Of a stretch of DNA of 64,000 nt, positions 27,201-39,200 are shown piece after piece. This DNA is from Antedon mediterranea. Taxonomy: Eukaryota; Echinodermata; Crinoidea; Comatulida; Antedonidae. The notes below the pieces were generated by a model. It had not been told where the DNA came from. It ran no database searches and was given only the letters and a program-made list of their open reading frames with translations. The translations under genes were made by a program, and so were the position numbers. Within the stretch, counting starts at the first letter, position 1. Each line of letters opens with the position of its first letter. The stretch lies in contig NC_092670.1 in NCBI RefSeq assembly GCF_964355755.1, forward strand, positions 40,845,795-40,909,794, read 5' to 3'.

Positions 27201-30200
27201 AGAAGATAGTGGAGATTACAGTGTCGTTGGCAAAAATTCCAGCAGTGAAGTTAGATCTATTTGTGAAGTGTACGTTGAAGGTATGTATACTACATCATTG
27301 TATATTGTTAGAAACATTCATAGGCTTTTTCATTTTGTAAATTTAAAGTTTAAGTACAGAAAAAAGAAACATAAAATCATTGTTTTTATTCTGTGTTTTT
27401 TCTGTGTCTTTTAGAGTTGAAAAAACCAGCACCTAAGCCAAGGTAACTTTATTTTAATTTAATTTTAATAGTTGAATGTTTATATCTTGTCATATTGTAG
27501 TTTGTGAGGGTCCCTAATGATCAGCCCTGGCTAGATGGACCACCCACGTAAAATATTGTTTAAATAAAATAAAAAATTAAATATAAAAAAATTTATTTAA
27601 TTTGATTTTATTTGGGAGAATGGGCAAAATCTTTTTGTATGGATTAATTTAATCTGACTTTGTATGTTTTTGTGATGGATTCCAGTAATATTTTATCTTT
27701 TTTTAGTCAAAAAGATAAACCACAAAAAATAGAAGAAAAAGTAGAACCAAAAAAAGATGTTAAACAGCAATCAAAGCCTCCAGGTAAGGAACCAACTAAA
27801 CCGGTAGAAGAGAAACCAATTGAAGTCAAGAAGACAGCACCTAAAGAAGAGTCTGCACCAGTTGAAGAAAAACCCATAGCTGTTAAAAAGACCGCACCCA
27901 AAGAGGAGTCTGCACCGCCTCCAGTTGAAGAAAAACCCATAGCTGTTAAAAAGACCGCACCCAAAGAGGAGTCTGCACCTCCAGCTCCAGAGAAGAAACC
28001 AGCTCCAAAGGACGAGAAGATAGAAGCTGTCAATAAAAAGCCAGCAGAGAAAGCGCCATCACCGGGCAAGGGATCACCAGCAAAGGCAGTACCAGAGATC
28101 ATAGTACCAGAAGAACCAACAGGGTCACCAAGCAGACAACCAGCAGAGAATGGGTCACTAAGCAAACAAGAACAGCTAGGTACGAATACATTATGTTTTA
28201 TTTTTCTTCACAAAATAATTTCAAATAAGTATTGTTTTTATAAGATTCTATACATTATGTTTTATCCTTTTTATCCTATCTTCTCTTTTGGTCTTTCAAA
28301 AATTGATTATTTTTCATTTCAATGACAGATTGGTTTTCACACTCAACCTTCATAATACATACATAATGACTGTGTTATATTAAACATGTAGGGTTTTAAT
28401 GTGTATGTCAAGTTTTGAAACAAAACTAAACCTCTAGTTCAGTTCAGTCTTATTTTGTATTTGTTTAAGAACAAGGTTTTCTTTTCTCTTTTAAAATAAT
28501 ATAAGAAGAACTTTTGAATAAATTAGTCTCAGACAACATCTAAAGCTAAGAAACATCATTACATATTTAAACTTATATTCCATGCTATTGCCTTTAAAAT
28601 GGTGATAGACTTTTAAGAAAATCTTGTTCTGTAACCAGTTCAAATGATTTTACCGTCATGCAGAGCAAGAACAAAAACTGTCACTAACGAACAAACAGAC
28701 TGGACATCGAGGCTCAATCAGCTCCAGACGAGGTGACCTTATAGAGTGGTGTGGTTTACAGCAGAATTTATAGCATACTATCTGTTATTTGAAGCGGTCA
28801 TGTTTGTTTTGTACTTGGTGGTCTCTGCCAAAAAACTGCTTTGTAGGGTTCAGCTTTGTTGCTCTATAAATTAACACTGCTTCTGCTACTGTATACATCT
28901 AATGATGAGAAAAGTTTATTGTTCGTTTATTTTAGTGTTTTATTGTACACTTTATTATACTATATAAAGGCTGCTTTTAATGTCATTTAATTATATCAGT
29001 TCTAATATTTCAGTTTATTTTACAGTGTAATACTATATTGTCTATTTACAGCTTTTTAAAATAATATTGGCTAATTATAAAGAGTGAACTTTTGCTCATA
29101 ATAATTAAAACAGTATATATACTGTACTACACTATAACATTTTCATCAACATTATCATCAACGTTGCTTCATCATCTCCATATCGTCATCATTGTCACTT
29201 CCTCATCATCATCATAATCATCATCATCATCAACCTCATCATCATCATCATTACCTCATCATTATCATCTTCTTCAACCTCATCATCATCATCACTACCT
29301 CATCATTATCATCATCATCAACCTCATCATCATCATCACTACCTCATCATTATCATCATCATCAACCTCATCATCATCATCATCATCACTACCTCATAAT
29401 TATCATCATCATCAACCTCATCATCATTATTACTACCTCATATCATCATCATCATCATTATCATCACGATCACTACCTCGTCATCATTAACTTACATGAA
29501 CAACTAGCCAATGAAAAGTGTTATAAAGATGGTTGAAATATATATTGTCCGTCTTCAAGGCTATACATACAGCAGAAAGTCTATTGATGAATTGGAAGAC
29601 TCTGGTCAGCCATATTTCTTGCAGAGTCCTTGTAAAGCCCAAGTTACTCAAGGTACTAGCAATGTGTACCATTGATTCTACCTGTAAATGATGATAACAA
29701 CCATGCTACCAATTATTGACTTTTTACCAACTTTTTTCCACATTTTTACAAAATACTAAAGTATATTTTTACTTTTTACTAAAAAATTTTGCATTTACTA
29801 AAATTCATATAAATTATCAATTTTTGATAACAAATAAGTGATTCCAGCATTGTGTTACTCATTCACAGATAGAATCAATAAAAACAGTTGTCATGGCATT
29901 ATTTTAAATTTTTGATGATCTTCCTCCAAAAATCAACAATAGGCACACCACAGGGTTCACCAAAGCATTCCCCAACTAGAGGCAGGAATGGAGAACAGTT
30001 GGATAAAAACCCATGCTTCAAAATGGCCCCCACTAAGACTCAAGTACTGGAAGGTAACAGAGTGTCCCTCCCCTAATACCCTCCTCCTTTTCAACCAATC
30101 AGTATCCGCTTGCTCACCCCTCAACCACCATTTATATGTTATATCTTACTCAATATAATTTATACAGTCAACTCTCCTAATATCAGAATTTCTGAAAACC

Positions 30201-33200
30201 GGAAACTCTCCCAATACCAGACTTTTATTAAACAGTCCCAAATTTCTTTTTACCATTAAAACACATTCCGAATATCAGACTTTCTAGAAAACCAGACATA
30301 TTTGGCAAGCCTAAAGGTGTCCGGTATAGAGAGTTGATGTACACATAGGTGAATCCAAGGGTGTTGATAGAATAAACCAGACATATTTGGCAAGCCTAAA
30401 GGTGTCCGGTATAGAAAGTTGACGTACACATAGGTGAATCCAAGGGTGTTGATAGAATAAACCAGACATATTTGGCAAGCCTAAAGGTGTCCGGTATAGA
30501 GAGTTGACGTACACATAGTTGATAGAATAGATATCCATCACTGTTACATACATCAGAGGTGATCAACATTTGCAGAAAAAAAATCTTGCAATCTTCTAAA
30601 AACATCATTTTACTGTATTACAAATATTTTTCAAATAATTTTAAAAAATGCTGAATTGGTCAGCATTACCTCTGAAGAGCACATAACTATGATTGTGTAA
30701 GATATAACAAAGCTTCCAAGCCACGCCCTTCCTTTCCTTCCTACCAATTCATTGTGATTTTATCGCCTCGCTTATCGGTGCTTTTTTGGAGTGGGTTTTG
30801 AGTTGTGTACCCCACCCACATTATTTGTTTTTACAACGCTTATATCAGAACCAGGTACGCAAAGCGGCAAATCTTATTTTATTCCTTTTTTTATTTGCTG
30901 TTTTTATCCTTTGTTTTTTCTCATAAACCCTATTTTCCTTTCGTATTCCTTGCTATTTATTTGATGTGTACTTTGATGCCTTTTAAACATGTTTTCCAAT
31001 AAAATACTACTCTTAACGCTTGATTTGGAATGTTGTACAACAGGACAGTCAGTGAAGTTTGAAGCGATTGTGGCAGGCAACCCTAAACCAACGGTCAGCT
31101 GGTTTAAAGGAAATTCCAAAATTGAACATGCTTGGAAAGATCGCTATTTTGTAAGTCATTTTATCACTATCTGTATTTTCAAATTTGTTATTTTCATTTA
31201 TTAATGTTGGCTTCACTGTGCCAAGGTGTATCCCATGTTCAATTATAATCTCGCCCTCAAGTATTTCCCACCCTTTAGACTTTGGCAAATCCAAATATAA
31301 TCTAATCTCTGTACTCGGTCATCTCCTGTATGAATAGGAGAAGTAAAAAAAAAACTCCATTATATGTGACTGACATCAGGGAGATGTATTTTGCAAGATG
31401 CAGTTATGTCTTTTTATTACTATACTTAAATACCGGTATATAGCATTCTCTTCCTACTTATTGTAGCTTAAATACCATGCCCAACGAGATGTTCACATAA
31501 TGGAAATTAGAAAGGCCAACAAAGTAGATGCAGCTGGACATTTTGTCTGTAAAGTAGAGAATATGAACGGTAGAGATGAACGCATGTTCACCCTAATTGT
31601 TACAGGTAACTACTCACTTTTATTTATTAGTCTAATATTGCCAAATCTTTTTCTCTTCTTTAAAATCTCTTCTTTAATCTTTTCTTTAATCTCTTCTTTA
31701 ATCTTTTCTTTAATCTCTTTAATAATTAAAAATAAAAAAACAATTAAATCAAATCTTTCATTAAACCTTTTCACAGCTTTTTTTTCTGGTTGCCAATAAC
31801 TTGGTGTAACTATTTCCAAAGTCAAATAATACTATAATATAATATAAGACTATTCATATTACCCACCCGTAATATTGTATGAGTACGCATTCATACAATA
31901 TTTAATTTCTATGGCGCTTTTAACAAAATGTTACAGATAATCTTCTACTTAAATGGTGTTTCTTTAATCTTAAGCCCAATGTTTCAAGAGGAACATTTTT
32001 AATTATATTTTTTAAAAGTTCTTATGTTGTATTAAGTAGTTTTATGTCACATGTTTTTAATGTTATTTATGTCTTCATGTTTTGTTAATATACATGAAAC
32101 ATTCCTGAACTTCTATGATGAATATTAAATGAGTCAGTTTACAAGAGTATAAGAGAGTAAAGTATATTTGTGAAACTGTAATAATTTTTAAATACTTTAT
32201 TTCACTTATTGCTTCATTAGCCGAAACAGCTAATAAAGGTTAGTCAAGCGGACGTAATTGGTAATTTCCTTGTTTACTATGGATATGAAACGAGAAACAA
32301 ATAAAATCTTTTTTTATAATTTATTTCTGAACTAATTCTATAGTAATGTGAATTTTGATTGACAAAAACAAATCAATCAAGAAAAAAAATATTATTTTTA
32401 ATAGTGCATGAATTATAATCTCAAAAGTTGTTACTAAGTGAATGTTTTTAAAAGTACTTTTAATCTATTCAATTATGGTTTTTGGAAACATGTTTTATAC
32501 AGTTTCTAAGGTAAAAGTTTTTTTTTTAAGGTTTTTTTTTTAAATTTTATTTTGAATCAACTGACAGAGATGAAAACCTCCACTAAAGTTTACAGTTTGT
32601 AGATGTCAGAAAACAGAGGTCAGGTCAAAGGTCAAAGTTGATTTGAGGTGCAGCAACATCGACCTTTACATACATTACATTTTAAATACAAATAACTAAA
32701 GGATAACATTTTTTTATTTATAAAAATGTAATAGAAGAACTAAAGTTTAGAAATCAAATATATTCAGTATGATTGGAGCGTGCATTCTATAAATAGATTG
32801 TAAACAATTATAATTACAGACAAAAAAATTGGTACAAGTTCTCGGACAAACTCAGCAAGTTCCTCCAGAACATCTAGTGTTGAGGATCTTCTAGCACAAG
32901 GTTTAAGATTGCCATACATTCAATATCACTCCGTACACGGTAGTCCTTAAGAGAGTGCACTCAATGTCACTCAGTACACAGTAGTCCTAAAGACAGTGCA
33001 CAAATTATGTCTTATCAAAATATTTTGGAGCATGACCTGTCATACTTTTTGAGAGCAAGCCCGAATCTACCTGATAATAGAACAAATTCATTATTATTAG
33101 TTGCAGAAAATTTTATTTTTAGTGATAACTATGCACAAATTTGTTTTAATAAACTGGAATTTAATCATCAACATTTAGTACATCCAAATGGTTTAGTTAG

Positions 33201-36200
33201 TAAAGAACCAAAAAAAAATCACAAATTGTAGTTAGAGGAATACCATAGTTAGAATAGATAATTAAACAACAAACTGAAATTCCTTTTACCAACTTATATA
33301 AAAACCTTTTATATATATAATTACAGCAATTTTTGGCGGCGCAGGTTCCCGAAAGTCTACCCCATGTTCCTCTAGAAGGTCTAGTATGGATTTACTCGAA
33401 GAAGGTTAAAATTACTTACAATATTACTTACAATATTATGCACAAAATCTCACAAATATATTAGATATACTTTTAGACCTTTTTGTGTATTCCATCAAAC
33501 AGTTGTTTAGAATCAATTTCTTCACAATTAAACGATCACAAAAAATCACATCAATATTGGTTGCACAGTTGTTTTTAGAACTCATTTGTACATAGTGCAG
33601 CCAAACTGGTTAGAACTGAATGTATGGTAGTTTTAGATACTTGTTGTCCTCCGTTCGTGTCTGTCATTTGCACATCATAATGTGATGTTTGGCAACTGTT
33701 GAGTTTCTCCTATAACCATTCTTTGTTTTAGAAATTTAGTTCTATAGAAAAATTATAAACAAAACACACAACAAAATGTAAATGATTAAAGCAATACATC
33801 GACAAGTTAAGTTAACAAATTTTTTTTCAATTACTTAGTAGATGTCCTTGCCAGTGAAATTGCTGCTCTTCCCAGGTGCCTAACATCGCAGTAAAAAATT
33901 CCCAGGGGCCATATGTCTAACATCACAGTAAAAAATTCCCAGGGGCCATATGTCTAACATCACAGTACAAAATTCCCAGGGGCCGACATCACAGCAAAAA
34001 ATTCCCAGGGGCCATATGTCCAACATCACAGTACAGAATTCCCAGGGGCCATATGTCCAACATCACATTACAAAATGTCCAGGGGCCATATATCCAACAT
34101 CACAGTACAGAATTCTCAGGGCCATAAGTCCAACATGAAGCTACACAATTCCCAGGGGCCATATGTCCAACATCACAGTACAGAATTCCAATGGGCCATA
34201 TGTCCAACATTACATTACAAAATTCCCAGGGGCCATATGTCCAACATCACAGTACAAAATTCCCAGGGCCATATGTCCAACATTACATTACAAAATTCCC
34301 AGGGGCCATATGTCCAACATCACAGTACAGAATTCCCAGGGCCATAAGTCCAACATCACAGTAAAAAATTCCCAGGGGCCATATGTCCAACATCTCATTA
34401 CAAAATTACCAGGGGCCATATGTCCAACATCACATTACAAAATTCCCAGGGGCCAACATCACAGTACAAAATTCCCAGGGCTATTTATCCATCATTTAAA
34501 TGAAATAAATAAAACCAATTGAACATTCATTCACCTAAATATAATGGATAAAATATTCTGAAATATTGATTACAGTGTAGTACTTGGTTGGTTGGTACTT
34601 AAGGTTTATAATTCCAAGAAGAGCGCGAGTTCTTCCCTGATTATTCACATGTTATGCTTTAGTATATTGCACAGTGTTTTGTGTGTTAACAAACAATTTC
34701 TATGGTCTTCTCCAACTTTTCTTTTTCTTACATTCATTTAATTTGTTTATTTACCTTCTTATTCTCCAAAGCATCACCTCAATTACTTGGTAAAGTTATT
34801 GATTATTTTCCCCATTTTTCCTTTTTTAAATTTTAAAAGTTGAACCACTAATCTCAGTCAGCCCTTTGTTCGGTTGTTTTAATGTTTTTGTTTGTATAAT
34901 GTTCGACATTTTGGTTGTATTTAAAGCACTTTTTATTACTAATGAGAAAACGTTTATTTAGTACCAATACCTTGCCTGTACAAATTAACAGGAATTAATT
35001 TTAGCACCTAGAATATTGTATTCGTTTATTACTATAAACTTAAGTTAAGGTAAGTTTTTCTAAAAGACATCTTGGCAAGAAAAGTAGAACCCTTTATATT
35101 TGCTTGTAGATTTAGACACAATTAATTAAATTTCAAATACTAGAAAACCTCTTTTCTACCCCAAATGTAATTTAAATAGTTATAGTTCCTGATTATACCA
35201 TATCCGCACAGTTTTGAGTAAAGTTTTTCCTAATTTATAACAACCCCTATCTTAATAGTAGAACAGCCCAAATAAAAAACTGTCGTTTAAATTATTGTAA
35301 ATGTTGATATTAGTATGAATAGATGGATTGTACCTTGTTTTAACTCTGGTTCTCTATCCCATTAACATAAATAACTAGATTATATATTTGAAAATGAATA
35401 TAAAAACTTACTTTACTGTAGTACTGTATATCCTACTGCAGTATTTGTAATGTAGAGTTAGTAAATATATGATTCTCCTAATAACTGCACCCTTTTAATG
35501 AAGTACCATTTAGATATAAGGGGTTGGGCAGATTCAATGGGAAGGCTCTGGCTTTCACAAATTGCAAAAGAAAGGACATCAAATTAAGTTTAGCACTTCA
35601 TTTTACTACTTATAAGCCCTATTTCAAAATCCTGGATGTTATTATCTCTATATAAATGTACTAATTTAATGCAATCATTGGCTTTCACAGATCGAAGCAG
35701 TGGCGGTGAGCTTGACTTTAGATCAATGCTTAAACATCGTGAAGTTGAGAGACGAGAGTCAAAGATCGATGTACCTGACTGGGGTGAACTTAAACACGTT
35801 GAAGGAGAGGAGAAAAGGGTTAGTTTATTCTAAATTAGTTTTCAAAAGTGGTATTCTGATTTGTTACAGTAATTCTCCTAGAGTTCAATTCATCAAGAAG
35901 TCAGTTTGTTGTGAATTACTATACAACTGTATGTGGACATTGATTGAACTTGGCCTTAACTAGAAAGTAGAAGTATATATATTTTATTTTAAGTCGTTTA
36001 TTAGTCGATTACCAATAGTAGATTAATCACTGTCCTATCAGATAGGTGGTCATCCCCCTGACACAGGGACTATTTTGTGAACCAGTTCACCGGGGTAACC
36101 CATACTCGTCGCAAATGATGAACTGTGTTCTTTAAAGTGCACACACTTTTAAACTATGTACAGTTGCATATAAATGTAAAATGACTACATCATTTTATCT

Positions 36201-39200
36201 AAACTGATGTTATATCATTTTTGTTTACAATTTTGCCTATTACATTGTATCATATAAATTTATTAGTCTGCTGAAATCACTCGGCCACTTAAAGCTAAAA
36301 AAGTGAATGAGCGCGATGGACGAGCTCGATTAGACTGTGGCGTCAAGTTCACCGGTGTCAAACCGCAATGGTACAAAAATGGTGACCCTATCAACCCTGG
36401 GCGCAAGTACAAAATGTTTGCTCGTGGAGCTGAGGTGGAGCTTGAGATCCAGGACTTGAACATAAAAGATAGCGGCGAGTATGAAGTTGCATTCGAAGAG
36501 TTAGCTCACACATCTTGTGAACTGACTGTTGAACGTGAGTAACATAATGTTTTGTTTGTCTGGCCACACTTCAAATCAATAGTTTTGAGATTTTTAGCCC
36601 ACATTTACCATAAGAGGTAAGCTAAATTAGAATACCATTGAAATGAGAATTTATTGTCGTATATATGGTAAAACCCATATACTGTAAGGCCAGCCCCTTA
36701 TATGGCCAGCCCCATGTATGACCAATCTCATCCATATTGGTAGATATTGGAGCAATTATTATTGTTCGTTACCTAGCTTTATTTTATCTATTCCTAGCAC
36801 CATACCCTATTTACAAAGTTATAAATAACAAAGGCCCTCACTAGAACCGTAAGCTTTTCTCATCAGATGTCATTACTGTACTCATTCATCTAGGCAATTT
36901 CAAGACCCCTATGTCATTTCTGTACTCATTCATCAAGGCAATTTCAAGACCCCTATGTCATTACTGTACTCATTCATCTAGGCAATTTCTAAGCACTGCT
37001 TACAAAGTATGGAATGAAATGTAATGTGTTACATTAAATGCTGCACATATTGCTTTAGATTATTACATTAAATGCCTCGCATAGTAAAATTCGCATTCAC
37101 TTTGTATCTAAAATTACATTTGTATCACCTTTTTCCATATGTTTTATACAGTAATAGAATTTACTTCCAATACACTACTATTTCTATATACTTCTGTATG
37201 TTTGTGAATATTCTATAGCTTATCAGGAAATGCCTGAACACATAATTTTCTACCATATATTAATTTTAAGGAGTGGAGAAAAAACAACCTTAAACATTTT
37301 ATGTTTTTTCTCCATTTTATCCATCTATTTTTTGTTTAAAAATTAAATAATTGTCGTTGCTTCATTCTTGCATATTGCTTGGCTGTTTGCTTTGCTTTGT
37401 GTTTCTTCATCTCCCGTTGTTGCTTCTGCTCTTCTTTCGCTACCATGGTAACTTGACAGAGCATCACTGTTTGGCTACAATGAGCAATAAGGAATTTGCT
37501 AAGCTGGTTTCCACTGGAGAGTTACCTAAAGATGGTAGGCACGATACTTGCTTTGTTTGTATATTCTATTTTCCTGTACTATGTGTCATGGTTGAGGACC
37601 ATGTCAACATTATTCTACTGCAGTTACTGAAGTAACTACATATTCTTTAACCTGCTTATACAATTATTACAAAATGTACTTACTGCAGTAACTGCAGTAG
37701 AATGGTTTGTCATATTAGATGATTAGATCGCTTTGAAATAAATTGTTTCATTTGTATACATTTTGGACATTTTTTAGAAATTTAGTACAAAAATGAATAA
37801 TAACATGACACATAGAACAGCAAAATGATGATGCTACTTCATTTTATAAATCATAAAAGAAAATATTCATAATAACAATTGCAGTTTGTATCATCATAAG
37901 CTAACATTTAAAAAAAATGTCAACAAGTTAATTGATATGAAAAACGAAATTATTAGATATTGCGGCATATTATTGTCAATAAGTAATTCACATATGAACA
38001 ACGATAGTAAGTCGCTGTTTTTTATGACTAGCATATTTATAGAATTTGATAAAAAAGTGGCAAAATCAGCTAATACTTTCTGAAATATACAGTTTACTTT
38101 CACAAAAATTGAAACTCTTCCAAAGTCCAATTTTTTTTTTCAAAATGTCTCAAATGTATTCTCTCTGGGAAACTAAACATTTTTTACAAGGGAAGTTACT
38201 AGTCTTAAGCTCTGCCGACACTATTAAACTTTATGTGGCAAAAAAATGTGATGTACCGGTATATATGGACATGATGATGTCATGTACTACAACATGACAT
38301 TTGTTATTTTACAAACATTTTGCTGATTTTGTTTCTTCTTGTTATCACTCTATTTAAGTATGCTGATGTATATTCAGATTATTTTATTAGTTGTCATTTC
38401 ATCTTGCTTTATCATTTGCATGTAAATTAAGCTAATGTATAAATATTATATAAATGTGTATATTAATTTATGTTCATATACTTTCTAAAGATTAATATTC
38501 CGTGATAACCATTCACATATGTTGCTTACTATCACTGTATATGTTTCAGTTAAGTAGATTATTCATAATTATTTAAATAAAAATGTTTACATAAAAATAC
38601 ATAAAACCTAGTTACTAACAACATAGTATAAATAAATGTTACATTGTGTGTGCTTTATGTTTAAAATTGAAAGCTGGCAAGTAAAGTTTTTGAATAAAAT
38701 AAATGAATATTCAAATATAATATTAATATGCAAATTATTATTATGAATATGTAAACATCAATATATGAATATTCAAATTAATAACATAAATATTTGAATA
38801 TTCAAAAATAATTACATAAATATATCAATATTCAAATATAAACATCAAATTCTAAACCACCCGGTGATTGTTTGTTACACAATTATATGAATATTCAAAT
38901 ATCATATTATATTCAAATGTAATAATATATGAATAGTCAAATAAGATAACATAAATATATGAATATTCAAATATGATAACATAAATATATGAATATTCAA
39001 ATATAATAATATATGCATATTCAAATATAATAACATAAATATATGAATATTTAAATGTAATAATATATGAATTTTCATCAAATTTGTGAATGTACAGAAT
39101 GTTTAACTGTTTGATTCCACTGACAGCTAAGAAACCCAGAGCAGATTTTATAAGCCTTCTAAAGAACCAAGAGGTAAAAGAGAATGCAGATGCTAAGTTC

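Noticed and set aside
27707-28165. 152-codon minus-strand frame opposite the PEVK-like exon
   Set aside because: Shadow of a Lys/Pro/Glu-rich plus-strand exon; composition is the mirror of the real coding strand.
29192-29536. His-rich open frame of 114 codons
   Set aside because: It is a translation of the ATC microsatellite.
33007-33231. Nested 74-codon gene inside the twitchin intron
   Set aside because: No similarity, AT-driven composition, and no splice or regulatory support.
33839-33875. Possible extra linker exon reading VDVLASEIAALP after a ttag acceptor
   Set aside because: It leaves phase 2 at the gtgcct donor, but the next exon (35691) needs phase 1; reading on meets a stop. No fit to the gene.
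34075-34522. Several overlapping frames with repeated GPYVQH-type peptides
   Set aside because: They come from the 37-bp minisatellite read in three frames; no start context, splice logic or domain.
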